64,000 nt of DNA from Paraburkholderia monticola (GTDB lineage Bacteria; Pseudomonadota; Gammaproteobacteria; Burkholderiales; Burkholderiaceae). A model generated the notes under the pieces. It had not been told where the DNA came from and made no database searches. It saw only the letters and a program-made list of their open reading frames with translations. This document shows positions 26,423 through 34,957 of this stretch, piece by piece; position 1 is the stretch's first letter, and each line of letters starts with the position of its first letter. Position numbers and translations under genes: made by a program. The DNA is taken from the NCBI RefSeq assembly GCF_001580545.1, contig NZ_LRBG01000008.1, forward strand, positions 62,001 to 126,000, written 5' to 3'.

Positions 26423-26440
26423 TTGGCACGATCCCTGCTT
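26423..26440 (+). promoter_or_regulatory. Sigma54-like -24/-12 promoter of csbD
   Basis: TTGGCACG, ATCC, CTGCTT: the GG and GC pairs are exactly 10 bp apart as the sigma54 holoenzyme requires, and TTGGCACG matches the -24 consensus fully. The -12 element has one mismatch (CTGCT for TTGCT). Start expected near 26450, about 40 bp before csbD. Confidence 0.65.
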
Positions 26441-26491
26441 GATCGAGAGTTACGCGACTACCGCTAATTTTTCCAGCACGGGAGAGGCACC

Positions 26492-26698
26492 ATGAACAAC
26501 GACATCGCTGAAGGCAAATGGAAACAGATGGTCGGCAAGGCAAAAACCGCATGGGGCGAACTGACGGACGACGAACTGACCAAGGCCGAAGGTCGGGCCG
26601 ACAAGCTCGCTGGCCTGATCCAGGAACGCTATGGCAAAACCCGCGAACAGGCGGAACTCGAAGTGCGCCGTTTTTTCGATAGCAACCGGGATTTCTGA
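26492..26698 (+). CDS. CsbD-family small stress protein
   Basis: 68 residues, soluble and highly charged. The opening MNNDIAEGKWKQMVGKAKTA and the motif ELTDDELTKAEGRADKLAG are the CsbD signature; the family is induced by general stress in many bacteria, biochemical role unknown. Strong ribosome-binding site GGGAGAGG 6 nt before ATG 26492. A sigma54-like promoter lies 50 bp upstream, and an NtrC-type regulator gene starts 190 bp downstream on the same strand. It may be sigma54-controlled; this is inference from position. Confidence 0.93.
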   Translation: MNNDIAEGKWKQMVGKAKTAWGELTDDELTKAEGRADKLAGLIQERYGKTREQAELEVRRFFDSNRDF

Positions 26699-26888
26699 CA
26701 AGACCCGTGAAGGAACTACAGGCACCGGCCCGTGCGAGTCACACTGCAGTGTCGGTCGGCCATCGTTTCTTCACCGCCCAAGGACCAGTCGTTTAGCCCT
26801 GTCATCGAGCCCGCCAGAGCCCGCGGTGCGCACCCTCAGTGTTGACGGCGCGCCGGGCATTTAACCCATTCATAAAATTGCGCTCGCC

Positions 26889-28271
26889 ATGCCACACGCC
26901 CTGATTGTTGAAGACGATCCCAATAGCCTGTCCGGTCTGTCGGCGATCCTCGCCGCCGACGGCTTTTCCGTCGACACCGCGACCACGCTCGCCGAGGCCC
27001 GCGCCGCACTGACGCGCTTTATTCCCGACGTCGTGCTCGTCGACCTGAATCTGCCGGACGGCAGCGGCCTCGACCTGTTGCAGCATCTGCCCGCGCATCC
27101 GCCGGGTGGCGCGCTGCCGGTGATCGTGATGACTGGCAATGCGACGGTCGAGAGCGCGATCGAGGGCTTGCGGCACGGCATCTGGGACTATCTGCTGAAG
27201 CCCGTCAACATCCCGCGTCTGCGCAGCCTGCTCGCGCGTATCCCGCGGCCGTACGAGTTGACCGAGGAAGTGCAGGCGCTGCGCGCGTCGCTGCGTCAGC
27301 TTGGGCGGTTCGGCTCGATGCTCGGCCGTAGCGGCACGATCCAGCACGTGTACGACTCGATCGAGCGTCTGGCACCGACCGAAGCCGCGGTGCTGATCTC
27401 CGGCGAGGCCGGCACCGGCAAGCAAACCGCCGCGCGCACGCTGCACGACATGAGCCGCCGCCGCAAAGGCCCGTTCGTCGCGTTCGATTGCCGTAGCGCG
27501 GCAGCGGGCGGCCTCAATCGCTCGCTCGACAGCGTGCTGTTCGGCCACGAACGCGGCGCATTTGGCGGCGCTGATCAGCGTGAGCCGGGCCTCTTCGAAC
27601 AGGCGAGCGGCGGCACGCTGTTCATCGACGAAATCACCGAACTGCCGCGCGCGCAGCAGGAAGCGCTGTTGCGGGCACTCGACTCGCAAACGTTCATGCG
27701 CGTAGGCGGTACCAGCCAGATCGTGACCGACTTCCGGCTGATCGCATCGACGCGCAAGCCGCCGCGCGCGGCAGTCGCGGACGGCACGCTGCACCAGGAC
27801 CTCGCACTGCGCCTCGAAGCCGCCGCGGTCGCGTTGCCGCCGCTGCGCGAGCGTGGCGAGGATCCGGTGCTGATCGCGCTGGCGACCGTCGACGAACTGA
27901 ATCTGCAAGCAACCGGGCGCGGCACGACCGAGGTCGCGAAGCAGGCAGGGCCGCACTTCCTGCGCGAATGCCTCGCGTACGACTGGCCCGGCAACGTGCG
28001 CGAACTGCAGGAGCGCGTGCGACGCGCCTACCAGGCATCGGGGGACGTGATCGAGTCGTTGCGCGCCGACGAGGCGGGCACCGCGAACGGCCGCGATCTG
28101 AACGGCAGCCGCGTGCAGGTAACGGTCGGCACGCCGCTCGCGGACGTCGAAGAAATGCTGATTCGTGCGACGCTCGACGCGGTCGGCGGCACGCGGCATC
28201 GCGCGGCGTCGTTGCTCGGGATCAGCCCGAAGACGCTCTACAACAAGCTGCAACGCATGCGCTTGAACTGA
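26889..28271 (+). CDS. NtrC-type response regulator with altered GAFTGA loop
   Basis: 460 residues: receiver domain (1-120, phosphoacceptor D52, conserved Thr in VIVMTGNA and Lys in YLLKPVN), AAA+ domain (about 145-380) and Fis-type helix-turn-helix at the C-terminus (HRAASLLGISPKTLYNKLQR). Walker A GEAGTGKQ is 172-179 and Walker B GGTLFIDEITELP is intact. The sigma54-contact loop, GAFTGA in the family, is GAFGGA here (223-228): the Thr that touches sigma54 is Gly. No sensor kinase is adjacent. It may still hydrolyse ATP but have altered or lost sigma54 activation. Confidence 0.93.
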   Translation: MPHALIVEDDPNSLSGLSAILAADGFSVDTATTLAEARAALTRFIPDVVLVDLNLPDGSGLDLLQHLPAHPPGGALPVIVMTGNATVESAIEGLRHGIWDYLLKPVNIPRLRSLLARIPRPYELTEEVQALRASLRQLGRFGSMLGRSGTIQHVYDSIERLAPTEAAVLISGEAGTGKQTAARTLHDMSRRRKGPFVAFDCRSAAAGGLNRSLDSVLFGHERGAFGGADQREPGLFEQASGGTLFIDEITELPRAQQEALLRALDSQTFMRVGGTSQIVTDFRLIASTRKPPRAAVADGTLHQDLALRLEAAAVALPPLRERGEDPVLIALATVDELNLQATGRGTTEVAKQAGPHFLRECLAYDWPGNVRELQERVRRAYQASGDVIESLRADEAGTANGRDLNGSRVQVTVGTPLADVEEMLIRATLDAVGGTRHRAASLLGISPKTLYNKLQRMRLN

Positions 28272-28340
28272 GAAATCGAATGGCGCGTGCCGCGGCGGCT
28301 TGCTGAAGCTTGCCGGCGGCCCGTACCGTTCGAAGCGTAC

Positions 28341-28379
28341 AAAAAAATGGCGCCTTGAGTTACTTCAAGGCGCCATTTC
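28341..28379. terminator. Intrinsic terminator, mainly for nagZ
   Basis: A 14-bp stem AAATGGCGCCTTGA / TCAAGGCGCCATTT, loop GTTACT. On the minus strand it is followed by seven T, right after the nagZ stop (28383). On the plus strand the tail is weak but could also stop the regulator transcript. Confidence 0.9.
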
Positions 28380-28382
28380 CAT

Positions 28383-29411
28383 TCAGGCGAACGCACTGCG
28401 CAACAACCTCTGCGCTTCGGCGTACCGCGGCTCGGCCATCAGCTTGCTCCAGGTGAGCGCGTCGCCACGCGGCCGCATGCGTTTCAGACGCCGCCGCGAT
28501 TCCTTCGACGGTGTGACGCGCAGCGCGTCGAGCACTTTCTCCGCTTCGTCCGGCTGGTTGCAGATCAGGACCATGTCACACCCGGCCTCCAAAGCGGCCG
28601 CCGCGCCTTCGGTCAGCGTGCCGCCCTGGCGCGCGGCTTCCATCGACAGATCGTCGCTGAAGATCGCGCCTTCGAAGCCCAGCTTGCCGCGCAGGATGTC
28701 CTGCAACCAGATCCGCGAGAAGCCGGCCGGCTTTGCATCGACCTGCGAATAGACGACGTGCGCGGGCAGCACCGCGCCCAGCGACAAACCGAGCCAGTCG
28801 TACGGCGCGACGTCGTTGCCGAGGATCTCGTCGAGCGGGCGTTCGTCGACCGGCATCGCGACGTGCGAGTCCGCCTGCGCGAAGCCGTGCCCCGGAAAGT
28901 GCTTGCCGCAATTGCTCATCCCGGCGAGCGCGAGGCCGTGATTCAGGCTCTTCGCGAGCAATGCGACCACGCGCGGATCGCGATGAAACGCGCGATCGCC
29001 GATCACCTGCGAGTGTCCGTAGTCGAGGTCGAGCACCGGCGTGAAACTCATGTCGATGCCGCACGCGCGCAGTTCCGCGGCGAGGATATAGCCGACCGCA
29101 GTCGTCACCTTGGTTGCGTGCAGCACGTCCTGGTCCCACAGCGCGCCGAGCTTGCCCATCGACGGCAGCACCGTGAAGCCGTCGGTGCGAAAGCGCTGCA
29201 CGCGGCCGCCTTCGTGATCGACGGCGATCAGCAGATCCGGGCGAATCGCGCGAATCGAATCGGTCAGCGTGACCAGTTGTGCCCGGCTCTCGTAGTGGCG
29301 CGCAAACAGGATTACGCCGCCGGTCATCGGGTGAGCGAGACGTCGTTTGTCATCGCGGTTCAGCGTTTTGCCGACCACGTCGAGCATCACCGGTCCGAGT
29401 GTGGTTTTCAT
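28383..29411 (-). CDS. nagZ: Beta-N-acetylhexosaminidase of peptidoglycan recycling
   Basis: Releases GlcNAc from anhydro-muropeptides in the cytoplasm (GH3), a step that also affects AmpC beta-lactamase induction in many Gram-negatives. 342 residues from ATG 29411 (MKTTLGPVMLDV). The substrate loop GKHFPGHGFAQADSHVAM contains the KH(F)PGHG and D/SH motifs with the catalytic His, and the nucleophile Asp is in FSDDLSMEAA. It is the last gene of the long minus-strand block, 73 bp after acpS, and ends at a strong terminator. Confidence 0.96.
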   Translation of the reverse strand: MKTTLGPVMLDVVGKTLNRDDKRRLAHPMTGGVILFARHYESRAQLVTLTDSIRAIRPDLLIAVDHEGGRVQRFRTDGFTVLPSMGKLGALWDQDVLHATKVTTAVGYILAAELRACGIDMSFTPVLDLDYGHSQVIGDRAFHRDPRVVALLAKSLNHGLALAGMSNCGKHFPGHGFAQADSHVAMPVDERPLDEILGNDVAPYDWLGLSLGAVLPAHVVYSQVDAKPAGFSRIWLQDILRGKLGFEGAIFSDDLSMEAARQGGTLTEGAAAALEAGCDMVLICNQPDEAEKVLDALRVTPSKESRRRLKRMRPRGDALTWSKLMAEPRYAEAQRLLRSAFA

Positions 29412-29484
29412 CGAATTCCGCTGGAAAGGAGTCTGAAGCAAAGACGAACGCGACCCGCAGAGGCCGCGTTCAAGATTCTAGGTT

Positions 29485-29952
29485 CTATTCAGTGGCGGAA
29501 TGCGCGGACGCGGCCCGCGACGCCGATGCAGCCAACGCGGCCTTCTCCCCGCCCGCCCGCTGCGTCTCGGCGATCACGAACGACACCGCGTAGTCGCGCT
29601 CGTCGCTGAGCGTCACGCGCGCCGTGATGCCGCGCGCGTCGAGCCAGTCGGCCAGCTCGCCGGAGGCGACCACCATCGGCTCGCCGCTCGGTTGATTCAG
29701 CGTCTGCAGCGCGCGCCATGTCATCGGCCAGCGCATGCCAAGGCCGATCGCTTTCGAGAACGCCTCCTTCACCGAGAAACGCGTCGCGAGAAACGCGAGA
29801 CCGCGCGCCGCCGAGCGGGCGTGGCGCGCGTGGTAGACGCGCAGTTCGTCGGGACCCAGCACCTTCTCCGCGAAGCGGCCATTGGTGCGAGTCATCACTG
29901 CCGCGACGCGGCTCACCTGAACGATGTCGGTGCCGATGCCATAGATTGCCAT
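29485..29952 (-). CDS. acpS: Holo-[acyl-carrier-protein] synthase
   Basis: Transfers 4'-phosphopantetheine from CoA to the Ser of ACP, so it activates the acpP product encoded 13 kb away in the same block. 155 residues from ATG 29952 ([16 protein letters not shown]); the open frame extends far upstream but that part is antisense shadow of pdxJ. Mg-binding Asp8 (GTD) and Glu in [11 protein letters not shown] are present. The 120-residue core is followed by an Ala/Ser-rich tail of about 25 residues. It starts 24 bp after pdxJ. Confidence 0.95.
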   Translation of the reverse strand: MAIYGIGTDIVQVSRVAAVMTRTNGRFAEKVLGPDELRVYHARHARSAARGLAFLATRFSVKEAFSKAIGLGMRWPMTWRALQTLNQPSGEPMVVASGELADWLDARGITARVTLSDERDYAVSFVIAETQRAGGEKAALAASASRAASAHSATE

Positions 29953-29975
29953 GCGTGCGTCCGCCGCCGAGTGCG

Positions 29976-30740
29976 TTACGCGCGCGCGCCGAGACGCGCG
30001 GCGACCATGATCGCCTTCATCTCGCGCACCGCGTTGTCCCAGCCCGCGAAGATCGCGTGCGCGACGATCGCATGGCCGATATTGAGTTCGACGATGCCAT
30101 CGATCGCCGCGATCTGCTGCACGTTCGTGTAGTGCAGGCCGTGGCCCGCGTTCACCTTGAGGCCGAGCGTCGCGCCGAATTCGACCGCGCGCACGATGCG
30201 CTCGTATTCGCGCTGCTGTTCCGCGGGATCGTGCGCTTCCGCATAACGGCCGGTGTGCAGCTCGATCACCGGCGCGCCGGCTTCGTGCGCGGCGCGAATC
30301 TGCGTTTCCTCGGGGTCGATGAAGAGCGAGACGCGCGAACTCGCGTCCGCCAGTTGCTTGCACGCGGCGCGCACCGCCTCGAATTGTCCCGCGACGTCGA
30401 GACCGCCTTCGGTCGTGAGCTCCTCGCGCTTTTCCGGCACGAGACACACGTCGTGCGGTTGCACTTCGCAAGCGATGTCGAGCATTTCCGGCGTAACCGC
30501 ACATTCGAGATTCATGCGCGTTTTGAGGAGCGGACGCAGCTTGCGCACGTCGGCGTCGACGATATGCCGGCGGTCCTCGCGCAGATGCAGCGTAATCACA
30601 TCGGCGCCGGCTTCTTCGGCCATCAGCGCGGCGCGGATCGGATCGGGATAAGACGTGCCGCGCGCGTTGCGCAGCGTGGCGACGTGGTCGATGTTCACGC
30701 CGAGGTCGATCACGGTCGGCGAAGTCAGGAAGAAGCTCAT
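29976..30740 (-). CDS. pdxJ: Pyridoxine 5'-phosphate synthase
   Basis: Condenses 3-amino-2-oxopropyl phosphate with deoxyxylulose phosphate to pyridoxine phosphate (vitamin B6). 254 residues from ATG 30740 ([27 protein letters not shown]). Catalytic and phosphate-binding blocks are clear: [45 protein letters not shown], and [11 protein letters not shown]. The start overlaps the recO stop by 4 bp (ATGA). The pdxJ-acpS pairing behind recO is standard in proteobacteria. Confidence 0.97.
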   Translation of the reverse strand: MSFFLTSPTVIDLGVNIDHVATLRNARGTSYPDPIRAALMAEEAGADVITLHLREDRRHIVDADVRKLRPLLKTRMNLECAVTPEMLDIACEVQPHDVCLVPEKREELTTEGGLDVAGQFEAVRAACKQLADASSRVSLFIDPEETQIRAAHEAGAPVIELHTGRYAEAHDPAEQQREYERIVRAVEFGATLGLKVNAGHGLHYTNVQQIAAIDGIVELNIGHAIVAHAIFAGWDNAVREMKAIMVAARLGARA

Positions 30741-31642
30741 AAGTTCTGCAGGTCGATCAGGATCTGGCGGGTCGCAAGCGGCGCACCACCGAGATAGGTG
30801 TTGAGCAGGAAGCGCATCAGCGTTTTGCTTTGCGCCACGGTCTGCGCTCGATGGTAATCGTCCTTTTCCATATCGAGCAAGGTTTGTCCCGACACCACCG
30901 GCCACTGCGCGGGCCATTCGTCCGATGCCTCGCGGACGCCGCGCTCGGGATCGAACACGTAGCGGCCGTCGGCGAGCACCGCCTTGCGCGCGACCGTGCG
31001 ATCGAGCGCCATGGCGTAACCGGTCTCGCGCAGCAGTACGCGCTCGAACGAACGCAGCACCTGCACGGGCGGCTCGTCGTGCGCGAGCCGCGTCAGCGTG
31101 ACGACGTAGTGATGGAACAGTTGAGGATGCGGATCTTCGCGCGCGCAGAAGCGCACCAGCAGTTCGTTGACGTAGAAGCCGCATAGCAGCGCGTCGCCCG
31201 CCAGCGGCAGCATGCCGCCGACCCATTCGGCACCAGTCAGCGTGCGCATTTCGGATTTGCCCGACCACGCGAGCGAGAGCGGCTGGAAGGTTTGCAGCAC
31301 ACCGCGCAGCGCGGAGTGCGGGCGCTTCGCGCCTTTCGCGACGAGCGCGAGACGGCCGTGATCGCGCGACAACACGTCGATGATCAGACTGGTCTCGCGA
31401 TACGGGTAGCTATGCAGCACGAACGCGGGCTGCTCGGCGATGCGGTATTCGGATGCGGGGGTGCGCGGCGCGCGACGCGCCGGCGTTTTACGCGGCTCGC
31501 CGGCGTCGGCGGACGCGCTTTTCGTGCTTTTTGCCGCGACGGGAGATTTCCTCGCGCTACGTGCGGGCCGTGACGGTTCGTGCTCCGGATCGTCCGGAGC
31601 CGTGTCTGAATTCAGCGTCATCCACGCGTCATTCGTACCCAT
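30737..31642 (-). CDS. recO: DNA repair protein RecO with N-terminal extension
   Basis: Loads RecA on SSB-coated DNA with RecR in the RecFOR pathway. 301 residues from ATG 31642, which overlaps the end of era; GTG 31648 and ATG 31621 are other possible starts. Residues 1-60 are a basic, Ala/Ser/Pro-rich extension ([16 protein letters not shown]) before the OB fold that begins [20 protein letters not shown]. The C-terminal helical domain follows; the zinc-binding Cys cluster of some RecO proteins is not evident. It overlaps both era and pdxJ, so tightly coupled. Confidence 0.92.
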   Translation of the reverse strand: MGTNDAWMTLNSDTAPDDPEHEPSRPARSARKSPVAAKSTKSASADAGEPRKTPARRAPRTPASEYRIAEQPAFVLHSYPYRETSLIIDVLSRDHGRLALVAKGAKRPHSALRGVLQTFQPLSLAWSGKSEMRTLTGAEWVGGMLPLAGDALLCGFYVNELLVRFCAREDPHPQLFHHYVVTLTRLAHDEPPVQVLRSFERVLLRETGYAMALDRTVARKAVLADGRYVFDPERGVREASDEWPAQWPVVSGQTLLDMEKDDYHRAQTVAQSKTLMRFLLNTYLGGAPLATRQILIDLQNL

Positions 31643-32528
31643 ACGCACGAAGCCCGGCTTCGTTGTCGGCCCAGCCGCTCTTCACCTTGACGAAGGTCTC
31701 GAGATACACCGGCCCGTCGAACAGCTTCGCCATGTCGAGACGCGCCTCGGTGCTGATCTGCTTCAGCTTCGCGCCCTTCTGGCCGATGATCATCGCCTTG
31801 TGCATGTCGCGTTCGACGAGGATCGTCGCGAAAATGCGGCGCAGCCGCCCTTCGGTCTCGAACTTGTCGATCAGCACGGTGCTCGTGTACGGCAGTTCGT
31901 CGCCGGTCCAGCGGAAGACTTTCTCGCGCAGGATTTCGGCGGCAAGGAAGCGCTCGCTGCGATCGGTCAGGTCGTCCTCGCCGTAGATCGGCTGGCCTTC
32001 CGGCAGGAACGGCTTGACGGTCGCCATCAGACGCTTGATGTCGTCGGGATTATTCGCCGACAGCGGCACGATCTCGTTGAACTCGCGCAGCGTGCTCATC
32101 TGCTGCATGAACGGAAACAGCGAGCCTTTATCCGACACGCGATCGAGCTTGTTCGCGATCAGCAGCGTCGGCGCCTTCGGCGGGATCAGGTCGAGCACCT
32201 TCTGGTCGTCAGGGCCGAAGCGGCCCGCTTCGATGACGAACAGGATCGCGTCGACCGAGGTCAACGTCGAGGTGACCGCGCGATTGAGCGAGCGGTTCAG
32301 CGCGCCGCTGTGTTTGGTCTGGAAACCGGGCGTGTCGACGAAGATGTACTGCGCGTCTTCGAGCGTGTTGATGCCGGTGATGCGATGGCGCGTGGTCTGC
32401 GCCTTGCGCGACGTGATGCTGACTTTCTGGCCGACCAGCGCGTTCATCAGCGTGGACTTGCCGACATTGGGACGGCCGACGATCGCGACCATGCCGCAGC
32501 GAAAACCAGTGGGAGTGGGAGCGTTCAT
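31629..32528 (-). CDS. era: GTPase Era
   Basis: Ribosome-associated GTPase that binds the 3' end of 16S rRNA in 30S maturation. 299 residues from ATG 32528 ([21 protein letters not shown]). G1 [10 protein letters not shown]2 near TTRHRITG, G3 DTPGFQ, G4 NKLD and G5 SAN are all present. The C-terminal KH domain contains the GQKG loop in [14 protein letters not shown]. It follows rnc by about 50 bp, the classical rnc-era order. Confidence 0.97.
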   Translation of the reverse strand: MNAPTPTGFRCGMVAIVGRPNVGKSTLMNALVGQKVSITSRKAQTTRHRITGINTLEDAQYIFVDTPGFQTKHSGALNRSLNRAVTSTLTSVDAILFVIEAGRFGPDDQKVLDLIPPKAPTLLIANKLDRVSDKGSLFPFMQQMSTLREFNEIVPLSANNPDDIKRLMATVKPFLPEGQPIYGEDDLTDRSERFLAAEILREKVFRWTGDELPYTSTVLIDKFETEGRLRRIFATILVERDMHKAMIIGQKGAKLKQISTEARLDMAKLFDGPVYLETFVKVKSGWADNEAGLRAYGYE

Positions 32529-32582
32529 ATTCGGACTACGGCAGGTTCGGTTCGGCGTGCGCGACGCGCACGCCGATAGCAA

Positions 32583-33860
32583 TCAATGGCCCGCATCGGC
32601 GACGCGCGTGTGCACCGCGCCGGCGACACCGGGTTCGTGTTCGGCAGCTGCCGGGGTCGCCGAGGCGACTGGCACCGACGCTGCGCCAACGGCCGATGCC
32701 GCCGCGCCCGGCGCGGCTTCGCGGCTGCGCTGGCGCTCTGCGCCGCGCGCGTGTGACGGTGCGTCGGCTTTGAGATCGGGAGTTTTGTCGGCTGCGGATT
32801 TTTCGGCCGGCTTGTCGGCAGGTCTTTCGCCCGCGTGGACCGGAAGCTTCTCGGTTCTCTCCACCTTGTCGGACTTCTCGGCGCGCTCAGGCTTGTCCTG
32901 TCCGCTGTACTCGACATGCGCGGCTCGGATCACGGCCAGCGGCGCACCGATGGTACCCGGCGCGGCGCGCTCGGCTGCAGGTTTTTCAGCGGCCGGCTTG
33001 TCGGCGTGGGTTTCGACCGCGGCAGCCGCGCGCCCTTCGCCCCGTATCGTACCGCGCTCGTTTTTGCGATCCGGTGTACGCAAATCCAACGCGGCCTGCA
33101 CGCCGGTCACCCCCGGCACGATTTCCTGCTCGACGTTTTTCGCGGCCCGCGCGCCCTTCGAGCGCTTCGGCTTCGCGATCACGGCGGGCGCCGCGGCCAT
33201 CACCTCGTCGAGCGCCTTCTTGGCGGCCGCCTGCTCCGCCGCGCGACGGCTCGCGCCCGAGCCGGACACCTTGACGTCCAGCTTCGGCACCGTGCATTCG
33301 ACTTCGAACTGCTGATTGTGCGCTGCACCATGCGTAGCGACGACCGTGTAGGTCGGCAACGCGATCTTGTGGCCCTGCAGATATTCCTGCAGCAGCGTCT
33401 TCGCGTCCTTGCCGAGCGTACGCGGGTCGATATGGTCGAGAATCGGCACGTAAAGGCGTTTGATGACCGTCTGGGCGGCCTCGAAGCCGCCGTCGAGGAA
33501 GATCGCACCGAGCACTGCCTCGAGCGTATCCGCGAGAATCGACGGCCGCCGGAAGCCGCCGCTGCGCAGTTCGCCCTCGCCGAGCCGCAGGCCCTCCGAA
33601 ATATTGAGCGCCTGAGCAATCTCGTACAGGGACTGCTGTTTCACCAGATTGGCGCGCACCCGCGACAGGTCGCCTTCGTCGAGTTTGCCGAAACGTTGGA
33701 ACAAAAGCGCAGCCACCGCGCAATTCAGAACGGAGTCGCCGAGAAATTCGAGCCGTTCGTTATGCGTGGAGCTATGACTGCGGTGTGTCAAAGCCTGGCG
33801 CAGCAATTCCGCATTGCGAAATTCGTAGCGCAAACGGCTTTCCAACGGAGATAGGGGCAT
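32583..33860 (-). CDS. rnc: Ribonuclease III with long C-terminal extension
   Basis: Cuts double-stranded RNA in rRNA and mRNA processing. 425 residues from ATG 33860 ([16 protein letters not shown]), against about 226 in E. coli. The nuclease domain (1-150) has the signature [15 protein letters not shown], and the second metal Glu is in [15 protein letters not shown]. The dsRNA-binding domain ends near residue 222 ([13 protein letters not shown]). The remaining 200 residues are disordered, rich in Ala, Lys, Glu and Pro ([13 protein letters not shown]). A strong hairpin lies 100-150 bp upstream of the start. lepB precedes and era follows. Confidence 0.95.
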   Translation of the reverse strand: MPLSPLESRLRYEFRNAELLRQALTHRSHSSTHNERLEFLGDSVLNCAVAALLFQRFGKLDEGDLSRVRANLVKQQSLYEIAQALNISEGLRLGEGELRSGGFRRPSILADTLEAVLGAIFLDGGFEAAQTVIKRLYVPILDHIDPRTLGKDAKTLLQEYLQGHKIALPTYTVVATHGAAHNQQFEVECTVPKLDVKVSGSGASRRAAEQAAAKKALDEVMAAAPAVIAKPKRSKGARAAKNVEQEIVPGVTGVQAALDLRTPDRKNERGTIRGEGRAAAAVETHADKPAAEKPAAERAAPGTIGAPLAVIRAAHVEYSGQDKPERAEKSDKVERTEKLPVHAGERPADKPAEKSAADKTPDLKADAPSHARGAERQRSREAAPGAAASAVGAASVPVASATPAAAEHEPGVAGAVHTRVADAGH

Positions 33861-33963
33861 GGGCAGAGTATAACGCGGGCGCATGACCCGGCGGAAACGC
33901 GGGGCGCCAGCGGAAAAAGCGTGGTGAAGCGACGTTACCGCGAGTTCTTAAAGTGGCATGACA

Positions 33964-34011
33964 ACACGCCGCGACCGAGATAACCGAATGCCGGTTATTC
34001 GCGCGGCGTGT
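33964..34011 (-). other. Long hairpin between lepB and rnc
   Basis: Outer stem ACACGCCGCG/CGCGGCGTGT (10 bp) and inner stem ATAACCG/CGGTTAT with loop GCATT. In the RNA, CGA can pair with TCG across the internal loop, giving nearly 20 stacked pairs. No T-run, so not a terminator. It resembles an RNase III substrate placed just before the RNase III gene. Confidence 0.6.
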
Positions 34012-34045
34012 GAGAAGCGATCATGAAGCGATCAACGCATGCGAC

Positions 34046-34939
34046 TCACTGGAAGGAGCCGATGCGACGCAGATCGCTGAAGTTCATCCAGATGAAAAAT
34101 GCGCGTCCAACGATATTGCGTTCCGGCGCAAAACCCCAGTATCGGCTATCCGCGCTATTGTCGCGGTTATCGCCCATCATGAAGAAATTGCCGGGTGGCA
34201 CCTTGCAGATCACACCACGCGCGTTGTACTGACAGTTGTCGCGGAACGGATAGTCTTCCGCGCCAACGATGAACGGCGGCACCGCCGGATTATTCAGAAT
34301 CGCGTTCTTGCGGCCGTCGAGATCTTCCTGGAACTGCTTCGCGTAACCGAGACGCTCTTCGTCGAGATAATCGGGCAGCGCTGTTTCAGGCACCGGCTTG
34401 CCGTTGATCGTGAGCTTCTTGTCCTGATACTCGACCACGTCGCCCGGCAGACCAATGACACGCTTGATGTAGTCGACCGATTCGTCCTTCGGATAACGGA
34501 ACACCACCACGTCGCCGCGCTGGACCGGACGGCCCTGCGTGATCTTCGTGTTGGTGATCGGCAAACGAAGACCGTATTCGAATTTATTGACGAGGATGAA
34601 GTCGCCCACCACCAACGTCGGCACCATCGAGCCCGAAGGAATCTTGAACGGCTCGACCACGAACGAGCGCACGACGAACACCACCAGAATCACCGGAAAA
34701 AAGCTCGCCGTATATTCGAGCCACCACGGTTGGCGCAGCTTGTCGTCGCGCAGACGCGCGCGCGTTTGCGCGGCGTTTTCATCGGCGAAACGCTCGCCGA
34801 CGCGTGCCTGCTGACGATCGAATTCGGCGACCGCGGCTTCCGCCTCACGGCGCCGTTTTGGCAGAAAAACCAGTTTGTCCGCGACCCATGCGAGACCCGT
34901 CAAAACGACGAGCACAAAAAGAATCAGCGCAAAATTCAT
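34046..34939 (-). CDS. lepB: Signal peptidase I
   Basis: Cleaves Sec and Tat signal peptides at the outer face of the inner membrane. 297 residues with two N-terminal membrane helices (about 2-20 and 60-85). The Ser of the Ser-Lys dyad is in IPSGSMVPTL and the Lys follows in DYIKRVIGLPGD; box E is MGDNRDNSADSRYWG. Start MNFALILFVLVVLTG at 34939. It lies 18 bp after lepA, the standard lepA-lepB-rnc-era order. Confidence 0.97.
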   Translation of the reverse strand: MNFALILFVLVVLTGLAWVADKLVFLPKRRREAEAAVAEFDRQQARVGERFADENAAQTRARLRDDKLRQPWWLEYTASFFPVILVVFVVRSFVVEPFKIPSGSMVPTLVVGDFILVNKFEYGLRLPITNTKITQGRPVQRGDVVVFRYPKDESVDYIKRVIGLPGDVVEYQDKKLTINGKPVPETALPDYLDEERLGYAKQFQEDLDGRKNAILNNPAVPPFIVGAEDYPFRDNCQYNARGVICKVPPGNFFMMGDNRDNSADSRYWGFAPERNIVGRAFFIWMNFSDLRRIGSFQ

Positions 34940-34957
34940 AGGGTTCCGTTATTCAAC

